NCBI GenBank assembly: GCA_016234625.1
Contig: JACRBD010000131.1
Coordinates: forward strand, 1-34,195
Direction: 5' to 3'
From: Caulobacterales bacterium
Lineage (GTDB): Bacteria; Pseudomonadota; Alphaproteobacteria; Caulobacterales; Caulobacteraceae
Length of the DNA: 34,195 nucleotides
In this document: positions 27,940 through 34,195 of the stretch, piece after piece
Numbering within the stretch: the first letter of the stretch is position 1
Layout of the letters: every line of letters starts with the position of its first letter
Notes under the pieces: generated by a model
The model's database searches: none
The model's input: only the letters and a program-made list of their open reading frames with translations
What the model was told of the DNA's origin: nothing
Translations under genes and position numbers: made by a program

Positions 27940-28628
27940 AGGTCCCCGGCGCCGGAGGCTGGACCTTCGAAGACAAGGGCATCGCGGCCGCGTTCGATCA
28001 GCACGTCCGCGAGCAGCTGCCCTGGTATGACCTCGCCACAGGCGCGGTCGCCCACATCGCCCGGCACTACATCCCGGCCGGCGGCCTCGTCTATGACGTG
28101 GGCTGCGCGACCGGGAACGTCGGCCGGGCCCTCGCCGAAACTCTGCAGGCGCGCGACGCCACCCTCATCGGGATCGAATCCAGCGCCGAGATGGCCGAGC
28201 GCTATGTCGGGCCGGGCCAGATCATGGTCGCCAATGCGGCCAGCGTCGACTTCGCGCCCTGCGATCTCATCGTGTGCTTCCTGACCCTGATGTTCATCCC
28301 GCGCCCCGAGCGCGTGGCCATGATCAGGAGGATGCGCGCTTCCCTCCGCCCCGGCGGCGCCCTCGTGGTCTTCGAGAAGATCGAGGCCGGCTCGGGCTAT
28401 CCCGCGACCGTTCTCTGGCGTCTCGCCCTCGCGGGCAAGGTCGCCGCGGGCGTTGACGCGGGGGAGATCGTCGCCAAGGAGCTCTCGCTCAGTGGGGTCC
28501 AGCGCCCGCTCGCCGCCTCCGAACTCGGTCAGGGCGCGATCGAGTGGTTCCGCTTCGGGGACTTCGGGGGCTGGCTCATCGAGCACCAGGCAGAGGCACA
28601 GGGCGCGCGCCGAACCAAAGGAGCCTGA
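27936..28628 (+). CDS. CmoA-like SAM-binding enzyme (putative carboxy-SAM synthase)
   Basis: A 230-residue class I SAM protein: WTFEDKGIAAAFDQHVREQL, PWYDLATGAVAHIARHYIPA, motif I LVYDVGCATGNVGRAL (52-63 core), FLTLMFIPRPERVAMIRRMR, LRPGGALVVFEKIEAGSGY, then EIVAKELSLSGVQRPLAASE and WFRFGDFGGWLIEHQ. The order and several segments match E. coli CmoA, which turns SAM and prephenate into carboxy-SAM: its opening, FTLQFLEPSER, NPGGALVLSEK and the terminal FNFG. The helix carrying the CmoA carboxylate-binding Arg is not obvious. A plain methyltransferase is the alternative. Confidence 0.75.
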   Translation: MKVPGAGGWTFEDKGIAAAFDQHVREQLPWYDLATGAVAHIARHYIPAGGLVYDVGCATGNVGRALAETLQARDATLIGIESSAEMAERYVGPGQIMVANAASVDFAPCDLIVCFLTLMFIPRPERVAMIRRMRASLRPGGALVVFEKIEAGSGYPATVLWRLALAGKVAAGVDAGEIVAKELSLSGVQRPLAASELGQGAIEWFRFGDFGGWLIEHQAEAQGARRTKGA

Positions 28629-28632
28629 CCGC

Positions 28633-29082
28633 ATGCCAAAGCCCGAGGGAACGGGACAGAGGCGCCCGACCGAGGAGGACATGCCCCGGTTCATGGAGCT
28701 CGTCTCCGAGGGCAAGTCGCTCAGAGAGGCGTGCAGGAAGCTGGAGCTCCACGCTCCGTCGACGCACACGTTCATCGACTCGGACGACGGCCTTCGCGAA
28801 CAGTACGCGCGCGCGAAGGAGCAGCGCGCCGAGCACTATCAGGAGGACGTCCTGACCGTCACCAAGGCGGCGGCGCTCGGCCTGAAGGTGAACGGCCAGA
28901 AGGTCGATGCGGCCGGCGCGCGGGCCTACCTCGAGGCGACCAAGTGGGCGACCGCTCGCATGGCGCCGAAGACCGCGCCCGTTCAGCGTCTCGACCTGAC
29001 GAGCCGCACGCGGCAGATGACCGATGCGGAGATCGCCGAGGAGATCGCCGCCTTCGAGGCTGGCGCGCGCGGCGACGGCTGA
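28633..29082 (+). CDS. terS: Terminase small subunit
   Basis: A 149-residue protein: an N-terminal HTH (RFMELVSEGKSLREACRKLE, APSTHTFIDSDDGLREQYAR) recognises the packaging site. A helical centre (AKEQRAEHYQEDVLTVTKAA) precedes EATKWATARMAPKTA, typical of phage small terminases that continue with KWxxxKxxPK(K/R). It is placed directly before the large subunit. The frame is open upstream, but ATG 28633 lies just after the CmoA-like stop and fits the family length. Confidence 0.85.
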   Translation: MPKPEGTGQRRPTEEDMPRFMELVSEGKSLREACRKLELHAPSTHTFIDSDDGLREQYARAKEQRAEHYQEDVLTVTKAAALGLKVNGQKVDAAGARAYLEATKWATARMAPKTAPVQRLDLTSRTRQMTDAEIAEEIAAFEAGARGDG

Positions 29083-29084
29083 TC

Positions 29085-30665
29085 ATGGAGAGCCTGGTCG
29101 ATCTCGGCGATGGCCGGCTGCTGCCGCGCGACAAGGCCGAAGCCTATCTGGAGCTCCTGCGGGAGCAGCACCGCCGGCGGGAAGCCGCGAGGATTCGGAA
29201 CGAGCGGGCGGCGATCATCGCCAACTGCTCGACGCTCTACGGCTTCATCAAGGAGTTCTGGTTCGTCCTCGAACCGGTCGCCAAGTTCAAGGGCGGCTGG
29301 GCGCTGATGGCGATGTGCGACCACCTCGAGGCGGTCACGCGCGGCGACATCAAACGGCTGCTGATCACCGTGCCCCCCGGCATGATGAAGTCGCTCCTGA
29401 TGGTCTTCTGGACCGCTTGGGAGTGGGGGCCCAAGGGGATGCCGCACATTCAGGTGTTGGCCACCTCCTACAGCCAGAAGAACGCCTTCCGCGACAACCA
29501 GAAGCTCCGCGACCTGGTGTCGAGCGAGAAGTTTCAGGCCCTGTGGACCGTCGAGCTGCGGACCGACACGAACGCGATCTCGAAGTTCGCCAACACGAAG
29601 TCGGGTTGGTGCGAGGCCCGCCCGTTCTCGAAGATGACCGGTGGCCGCGCCAACCGGGTCAAGATCGACGACCCGCACGACACCGAGGGCGCGGAAAGCC
29701 CGGTGCAGCGGAAGAAGACGGTCAAGATCATGCGGGAGGCCATCTCCGACCGCCTGAACGACATGGTCGAGGACGCCATCGTGCTGATCATGCAGCGGCT
29801 CCACCAGGGCGACTGCGCGGCGGCCGCGAAGGAGATGGGCTACGTCCACCTTGAGCTCCCGATGGAGTTCGAGCTCGGTCGCCGCTGCAAGACCATCCTC
29901 CGGCCCGCCAACGACGGCAGCCCGGCGCTGATCTTCGAGGATCCTCGCCAGTTCGAGGGTGAGCTGCTCTTCCCCGAGCGCTTCCCGGCCGCGACGATCG
30001 CCCAGTTGAAGAAGGACAAGGGCGCCTACGCCTGGGCTGGCCAGTATCAGCAGCGCCCGGCGCCGCGCGAAGGCGGGATGTTCGAGCGGGGCTGGTTCAA
30101 GCGGGTAGGGGCGCTGCCTCTGAACGCCACCCGGTTCGTGCGAGCCTGGGACTTCGCGGCGAGCGAGGGCGACACGGCCGACTACTCGGCCAGCATCAAG
30201 ATCACCCGCGACGGGCACGACGGAGCCTTCATCCTGGTCCACGGCCGTCGCGGTCGCTGGTCGCCTGGCCGCGTCGAGACCGAGGTGAAGAGCACGGCCG
30301 AGGGCGACCGCGCCCAGCACCCGGGGGCGATCACCATCCGCATCCCGCAGGACCCCGGCTCCTCGGGCAAGTCCTACGTCCGGACGCTGGTGAAGCAGCT
30401 GGCCGGCCATGCGGTGAAGTTCGAGCCGGTCACCGGGTCCAAGGAGGTGAGGGCGAAGGCTCTCGCAGTCCAGGCCGAGGTCGGCAACGTCTACATCCTC
30501 GAAACCGGCGATCCCGTGAAGGACGCCTGGATCGAGGACTTCCTCGATGAGCTGGAGGTCTTCCCCGCCGGCGCGAACGACGACCAGGTCGACGCTGCGG
30601 CAGACGCCTTCAACGAGCTCGCCCTCGCGCCGCCGCCCCTCACCGTCAAACGCCTCAGAGTGTAG
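29085..30665 (+). CDS. terL: Terminase large subunit
   Basis: A 526-residue packaging motor. The ATPase domain has RLLITVPPGMMKSLLMVFWT (Walker A, ~95-103), IQVLATSYSQKNAFRDNQKL, and RVKIDDPHDTEGAESPVQRK (Walker B with DD at 195-196). The nuclease domain begins VRAWDFAASEGDTADYSASI and ends GANDDQVDAAADAFNELALA, giving the metal-binding Asp set. Full length for the family. It pumps DNA into the prohead and cuts it; it starts two bases after the small subunit. Confidence 0.96.
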   Translation: MESLVDLGDGRLLPRDKAEAYLELLREQHRRREAARIRNERAAIIANCSTLYGFIKEFWFVLEPVAKFKGGWALMAMCDHLEAVTRGDIKRLLITVPPGMMKSLLMVFWTAWEWGPKGMPHIQVLATSYSQKNAFRDNQKLRDLVSSEKFQALWTVELRTDTNAISKFANTKSGWCEARPFSKMTGGRANRVKIDDPHDTEGAESPVQRKKTVKIMREAISDRLNDMVEDAIVLIMQRLHQGDCAAAAKEMGYVHLELPMEFELGRRCKTILRPANDGSPALIFEDPRQFEGELLFPERFPAATIAQLKKDKGAYAWAGQYQQRPAPREGGMFERGWFKRVGALPLNATRFVRAWDFAASEGDTADYSASIKITRDGHDGAFILVHGRRGRWSPGRVETEVKSTAEGDRAQHPGAITIRIPQDPGSSGKSYVRTLVKQLAGHAVKFEPVTGSKEVRAKALAVQAEVGNVYILETGDPVKDAWIEDFLDELEVFPAGANDDQVDAAADAFNELALAPPPLTVKRLRV

Positions 30666-30673
30666 GAGCGCAG

Positions 30674-32155
30674 ATGGCCGAAGCCGTGAACGCGAAGTCC
30701 GCGGCCGTCTCAGGCCTGGGCATCGACTGGCCCATGCTCGAAGCCCTCATGGGCGGGACGCGAGCCATGCGCTCGGGCAAGGAGGCGCTGCTTCCGAAGT
30801 GGCCGGCCGAGGACGAGGAGAGCTACAAGGCCCGCCTCTCGACCTCGACGCTGTTCCCGGCGCTACGCCGCACCGTCTCGGTCATGGTGGGCAAGCCCTT
30901 CTCCAAGGCCCTCAGCTTCGGCGAGGACGTGCCTGTCGAGATCGCCGGCAAGCCCGCGACCAAGGACGAGGCCGCGCTTCCCGGATGGGCCGACGACATC
31001 GACCGCGAAGGCGTGAACCTTCACACCTTCGCCTCGGAGATGTTCGAGGAAGGGCTGACCTACGGCCTGGCCGGCATCCTCGTCGAAGCCCCCAAGCCGG
31101 TTCAGCCGGCCGGCGCGGTCGTCACGAAGGCCGAGCAGGATGCCGCTGGCGTCCGCCCCTACTGGGTGCGGGTCAAGCACAACCAGATTCTCGGCTGGCG
31201 CTCGAAGGCCGAGGGCGGCCGGCGGGTGCTCACCCAGCTGCGGATCCTCGAATGCGACACCGTCCCTGACGGCGACTTCGGTGAGAAGGCCGTCGAGCGT
31301 GTCCGGGTTCTGACGCCCGGCGCCTGGCAGGTGTGGGAGAAGGGCCAGAAGGCGACCGACGGCAAGGAGTGGAAGCTCATCGAGGAAGGCCAGACCGGCC
31401 TCACGGTGATCCCCTTCGTGCCGATCTACGGGACCCGGCGCGGGTTCATGAACGGCGTCTCGCCGCTGTTGGACCTCGCCTTCCTGAATACCAAGCACTG
31501 GCAGAGCCAGAGTGACCAGGACAATATTCTCCACGTCGCCCGCGTGCCGATCCTGTTCCTGCAGGGCGCTGACGATAAGACCGAGTTGACGCTAGGCGCC
31601 GGCTCGGCGGTCAAGGGCCCGGCCGGTTCGGACCTGAAGTGGGTCGAACACACCGGCCAGGCGATCAAGGCCGGCCAGGAGAGCCTCGAAGCGCTCGAAG
31701 AGCAGATGATCCAGGCCGGCGCCGAACTCCTGGTGAAGAAGCCCGGAGACCGATCTGCCACGGAATCGGCGAATGACGCCGAGGCGAACAAAAGCGACCT
31801 CCAGCGCATCGTCGAGGGCTTCGAGGACAGCCTCGACCAGGCCCTCTACCTGACGGCCCTCTACGCAAGCCTCGGCCAGGGCGGGCATGTGAGCCTGTTC
31901 AAGGACTTCTCGGCGAACAGCCTCTCCGAGGCATCTGGCCAGCTCATCCTTGCCCTGTGGCAGGCCGGCGCGATCAGCCACGACCTGCTCATCGAGGAGC
32001 AGAAGCGCCGCGGCGAGCTCGCGGGCGAGGTCGATGCGCAAACCGAGCGCGACAAGGTCGCGGAGGAGGGGGGCGGTCTCGGGACCCTCGGCGGCGAAAG
32101 GCCGGCGAGGGTCGAGCCTGAGCCCGAACCAGAGCCGGCGGACGCCGAGGCATGA
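30674..32155 (+). CDS. Portal protein, DUF4055 type
   Basis: A 493-residue protein of the DUF4055 portal family: RTVSVMVGKPFSKALSFGED, GLTYGLAGILVEAPKP, YWVRVKHNQILGWRSKAEGG, TVIPFVPIYGTRRGFMNGVS and LDLAFLNTKHWQSQSDQDNI. The tail is Pro/Glu-rich (RVEPEPEPEPADAEA). It forms the dodecameric ring for DNA passage at the unique head vertex. It starts eight bases after the terminase stop and overlaps the next gene by four bases. Confidence 0.92.
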   Translation: MAEAVNAKSAAVSGLGIDWPMLEALMGGTRAMRSGKEALLPKWPAEDEESYKARLSTSTLFPALRRTVSVMVGKPFSKALSFGEDVPVEIAGKPATKDEAALPGWADDIDREGVNLHTFASEMFEEGLTYGLAGILVEAPKPVQPAGAVVTKAEQDAAGVRPYWVRVKHNQILGWRSKAEGGRRVLTQLRILECDTVPDGDFGEKAVERVRVLTPGAWQVWEKGQKATDGKEWKLIEEGQTGLTVIPFVPIYGTRRGFMNGVSPLLDLAFLNTKHWQSQSDQDNILHVARVPILFLQGADDKTELTLGAGSAVKGPAGSDLKWVEHTGQAIKAGQESLEALEEQMIQAGAELLVKKPGDRSATESANDAEANKSDLQRIVEGFEDSLDQALYLTALYASLGQGGHVSLFKDFSANSLSEASGQLILALWQAGAISHDLLIEEQKRRGELAGEVDAQTERDKVAEEGGGLGTLGGERPARVEPEPEPEPADAEA

Positions 32156-32574
32156 GCGGACCGAAGCCGGGCCGCGACGAGGTCCACTGGATCGGCAAGG
32201 GCTGGCAGAACGTCCACATCGGATGGTGCCCGTCCGAGGTCGCATGGAACAAGGCGATGAAGCGCCTCGGCGTGAAGGACGCCGCCTATCCGACGGTCGC
32301 CGGGTGCTGCACGGAGTTCGCCAGCGACCGCTACGGTGTTTGCGTGATCGTCACCCTGAGCCCTACGCTTGCCAAGCCCCGGGAGCCGCTGGAGATCATC
32401 GGCCTCATCGTCCACGAGGCCACGCACGCCTTCCAGAAGGTCTGCCTCGACATGGGCGAGGACGAGCCCTCCTGCGAGTTCGAGGCCTACTCGATGCAGG
32501 CGATCACCCAGCAGCTCATCCAGGCGGTCGACAACACCTGGGGCGGGCTGCTCGCGGATCGGCCTGCGGCCTGA
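32152..32574 (+). CDS. HExxH metallopeptidase-like protein (140 aa)
   Basis: A short zincin-like protein: GLIVHEATHAFQKVCLDMGE carries HEATH (His88, Glu89, His92), and CEFEAYSMQAITQQLI offers a downstream Glu (Glu109/111) as third ligand. Upstream, the CCTEFASDRYGVCVIVT part is beta-like. No signal peptide. Lying between portal and head morphogenesis genes, it could process a head protein or act in virion assembly, though the substrate is unknown. It overlaps the portal stop by four bases. Confidence 0.8.
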   Translation: MSGPKPGRDEVHWIGKGWQNVHIGWCPSEVAWNKAMKRLGVKDAAYPTVAGCCTEFASDRYGVCVIVTLSPTLAKPREPLEIIGLIVHEATHAFQKVCLDMGEDEPSCEFEAYSMQAITQQLIQAVDNTWGGLLADRPAA

Positions 32575-32575
32575 G

Positions 32576-33703
32576 ATGGCCGAGAGCATCAATGAACGCC
32601 TCCTGCATCACGCGGTCGGCCACCAGGTCGATCTGACCCGCTTCAGCAACAGCGTCATCCGCCGGATGATCAGGCTGCTGAACGGGGCCGACGAACGCCT
32701 GAAGGTGGAACTGATCCGCGCCCTGGCCGAGAGCGGGATGGACGCGACCAGCTTCCGGGTCGCCCGCCTTGAGGCGATGCTCGGCTCCCTTCGCCAGATC
32801 AACGCCGCCGCCTACCTCAAGGTCGGCGCCGCCCTGACCGACGAGCTGCGGGCCTTCGTCGACTACGAGGCGCTCTACCAGATCGGCCTGCTCGAAAACG
32901 TCCTGCCGGGCGATGTTCTGGCGCGATTCCCGCTGGCCCGCGTCTCGGTGCCCCAGGTCTACGTCGCCGCCGTCTCGCGCCCATTCCAAGGCCGGCTGCT
33001 GAGCGAGTGGGCCAAGAACGCCGAGGAGAACCGGGTCCGCGCGGTCAGCGAGGCCGTGCGCCAAGGCTACATCGAAGGGCGGACGACGGACGAGATCGTG
33101 CGCTCCGTCATGGGGACCCAAGCCAAACGGTTCACCGACGGTCGCATAGATCGCTCGCGGCGCGGCCTGGCCACCATCATTCAGTCCGCGCTAGCCCACA
33201 CGGCGGCGACGGCCCGCGAACACGTCTATTCGGCGAACTCCGACATCATCAAAGCCGAGCGCTGGGTCTCGGTGCTCGACACCGGAACGACCCCGGAGTG
33301 CAGGATCCGCGACGGAAAGCGCTACACGGCGGATGCCGCTCACAAGCCGATCGGGCATCGGGTCCCGTGGCTCCAGGGGCCAGGCCGGCTGCACATGTGC
33401 TGCCGCTCGACCAGCTCGCCGGTGACGAAGTCCTATCGGGAGCTCGGCCTCGACATCGACGAGATCAGCCCGGCCACCCGGGCGAGCATGGACGGCCAAG
33501 TCCCGGCGGACATGACCTATGGCGATTGGCTGGCGAAGCAATCAGCTACCCGTCAGGATGAGATTCTGGGCGCTCGCCGAGGAAAGCTGTTCCGGGATGG
33601 CGGTATGCCCTTCGACGCCATGTTCACCAACCGGGGGGACTTCCTGACCCTCGACGAGCTCAGGGCACGAGACGCCGCGACATTCCGGCGAGCCGGGCTA
33701 TAG
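32576..33703 (+). CDS. Phage head morphogenesis protein, SPP1 gp7 / Mu gpF type
   Basis: A 375-residue minor head protein. The C-terminal domain has SVLDTGTTPECRIRDGKRYT and HRVPWLQGPGRLHMCCRSTS, the Cys/His pattern of the gp7/gpF family, followed by VPADMTYGDWLAKQSA and GARRGKLFRDGGM. The N-terminal half is helical. It is thought to bind the portal and take part in prohead assembly; the position after the portal agrees. ATG 32576 follows the previous stop by one base. Confidence 0.9.
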   Translation: MAESINERLLHHAVGHQVDLTRFSNSVIRRMIRLLNGADERLKVELIRALAESGMDATSFRVARLEAMLGSLRQINAAAYLKVGAALTDELRAFVDYEALYQIGLLENVLPGDVLARFPLARVSVPQVYVAAVSRPFQGRLLSEWAKNAEENRVRAVSEAVRQGYIEGRTTDEIVRSVMGTQAKRFTDGRIDRSRRGLATIIQSALAHTAATAREHVYSANSDIIKAERWVSVLDTGTTPECRIRDGKRYTADAAHKPIGHRVPWLQGPGRLHMCCRSTSSPVTKSYRELGLDIDEISPATRASMDGQVPADMTYGDWLAKQSATRQDEILGARRGKLFRDGGMPFDAMFTNRGDFLTLDELRARDAATFRRAGL

Positions 33704-33710
33704 TGGGCGC

Positions 33711-33971
33711 ATGTCCAAGAAGCAGCCCGCGCCTCGGTTCGTCGTCATCGAAGGAACGCCCGCTCCCGACACGCCGAAGGAGCAGGTGCTAAAGCGCGTC
33801 CGGGCGATGCCGAAGCCGCCGTTCATGCTGCAGTGTCACCGGTGCGGCGGCCGGGAGCTGATCGAGACGAAGCTGGGCGTCCTCCGGGGCAACGGCAAGA
33901 ACTTCAAGGGGACCAAAGCGCTCCTCTGTCTCAGCTGCCTCATGGGCGGCGAGCGCGTCGTCGTCGGATAG
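33711..33971 (+). CDS. Zinc-ribbon phage protein (86 aa)
   Basis: An 86-residue protein with CHRCGGRELIETKLGVLRGN and LLCLSCLMGGERV: two CxxC pairs ~30 residues apart form a zinc ribbon. The basic N terminus (MSKKQPAPRFVVIEGTPAPD) may contact nucleic acid or head proteins. It is a familiar short conserved gene after the head morphogenesis gene in related phages; its role is unknown. Confidence 0.8.
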   Translation: MSKKQPAPRFVVIEGTPAPDTPKEQVLKRVRAMPKPPFMLQCHRCGGRELIETKLGVLRGNGKNFKGTKALLCLSCLMGGERVVVG

Positions 33972-34026
33972 GACGTGACGGCCTGCCCGGGTCGCGATAG
34001 CGTCCCGCCTCAGATGGAGGGATGCG

Positions 34027-34195
34027 ATGCGGCTTTGGACGATGCTGGCGGTCGTGGTGGCGAGCCTTCTGGCGGCGACGCCGGCCGCTGCGGACTGGCA
34101 ATGGACCAAGTGGGGCATGACGCCTTCCGAAGTCGTTTCGGCGAGCGATGGCAAGGCCAAGCAGACATCACCCACAATCCTGACGATCCTGGGCC
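34027..34195 (+). CDS. Secreted protein, 3' part outside window
   Basis: From ATG 34027, with GGAGGG eight bases upstream, to the right edge. MRLWTMLAVVVASLLAATPA is a signal peptide, with likely cleavage after AAA at residue ~23, then DWQWTKWGMTPSEVVSASDG. The W-x-KWGMTP-x-(E/Q)VV pattern is known from short secreted hypotheticals of alphaproteobacteria. Within the head gene cluster it looks like a moron-type cargo gene. Another ATG five bases earlier is in a different frame. Confidence 0.7.
   Translation, partial: MRLWTMLAVVVASLLAATPAAADWQWTKWGMTPSEVVSASDGKAKQTSPTILTILG

Noticed and set aside
28983-30410. Long minus-strand frame (475 codons) opposite terminase
   Set aside because: The plus strand encodes an unmistakable large terminase; the antisense product has no motifs.
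1-34195. Integrase or attachment site
   Set aside because: No tyrosine or serine recombinase motif and no tRNA end was seen in any plausible frame, so lysogeny is inferred from the repressor region only.

Overview
This window is part of a temperate, tailed double-stranded DNA phage genome, or a prophage, from a high-GC alphaproteobacterium. Caulobacterales (Caulobacter/Brevundimonas/Phenylobacterium-like) is the best guess. The reasons are the strongly GC-biased third codon positions, tightly overlapping genes (ATGA/TGATG junctions), phage-type gene families common in alphaproteobacteria, and a clear GcrA-type cell-cycle regulator plus a probable SciP/DUF1153-type protein. These regulators belong to the alphaproteobacterial CtrA-GcrA-CcrM circuit. 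No integrase, attachment site, tRNA, rRNA, IS element or CRISPR array was seen, and tail and lysis genes must lie outside the window. Layout: (1) 1-10510, minus strand: a long leftward early operon starting at a repressor-controlled promoter near 10541-10564. It encodes many small unknown proteins, an ERF annealing protein, a YqaJ exonuclease, SSB, an HNH protein, a SciP-like protein, a DUF5131 (Gp37/Gp68) protein and three cytosine-C5-methyltransferase-like proteins. One plus-strand HNH gene (4094-4582) has invaded this operon at the start of the DUF5131 gene and left a second, orphan copy of that gene's 5' end. (2) 10511-11720: immunity region, with an S24/LexA-type repressor, a secreted protein co-transcribed with it, and operator clusters of one 15-bp design (GTGCGA-N3-TCGCAC) on both sides. 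(3) 11721-25435, plus strand: early rightward genes, namely a Cro-like protein, small regulators, a RusA resolvase, a Gp88-type protein interrupted by an intein, GcrA, three adenine-type DNA methyltransferases, DnaB helicase, a DUF1376-like initiator with a candidate iteron origin inside it, DnaG-type primase, and a possible late regulator. (4) 25436-26025: a promoter-terminator pair, one small gene and a multi-stem-loop non-coding segment that together form the early/late boundary. (5) 26026-34195: ParB-like protein, a complete C5-methyltransferase, a CmoA-like SAM enzyme, terminase small and large subunits, DUF4055 portal, a HExxH metallopeptidase-like protein, a gp7/gpF head protein, a zinc-ribbon protein and the start of a secreted protein. 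How the parts work together: repressor and Cro compete at the operator arrays. The left operon supplies recombination and probably host-takeover or anti-restriction functions, and the right operon supplies replication and DNA modification, followed by packaging and head assembly. The most interesting candidates are: the C5-methyltransferase/CmoA-like pair, in which the conserved motif X Asn is replaced by Arg, suggesting a carboxy-SAM-dependent cytosine modification; the HNH insertion that seems to carry a replacement 5' end for its target gene; an intein placed on a metal-cluster-type Cys of the Gp88 protein; two phage copies of host cell-cycle regulators; and a hairpin over the start of the left operon that only read-through transcripts would contain.
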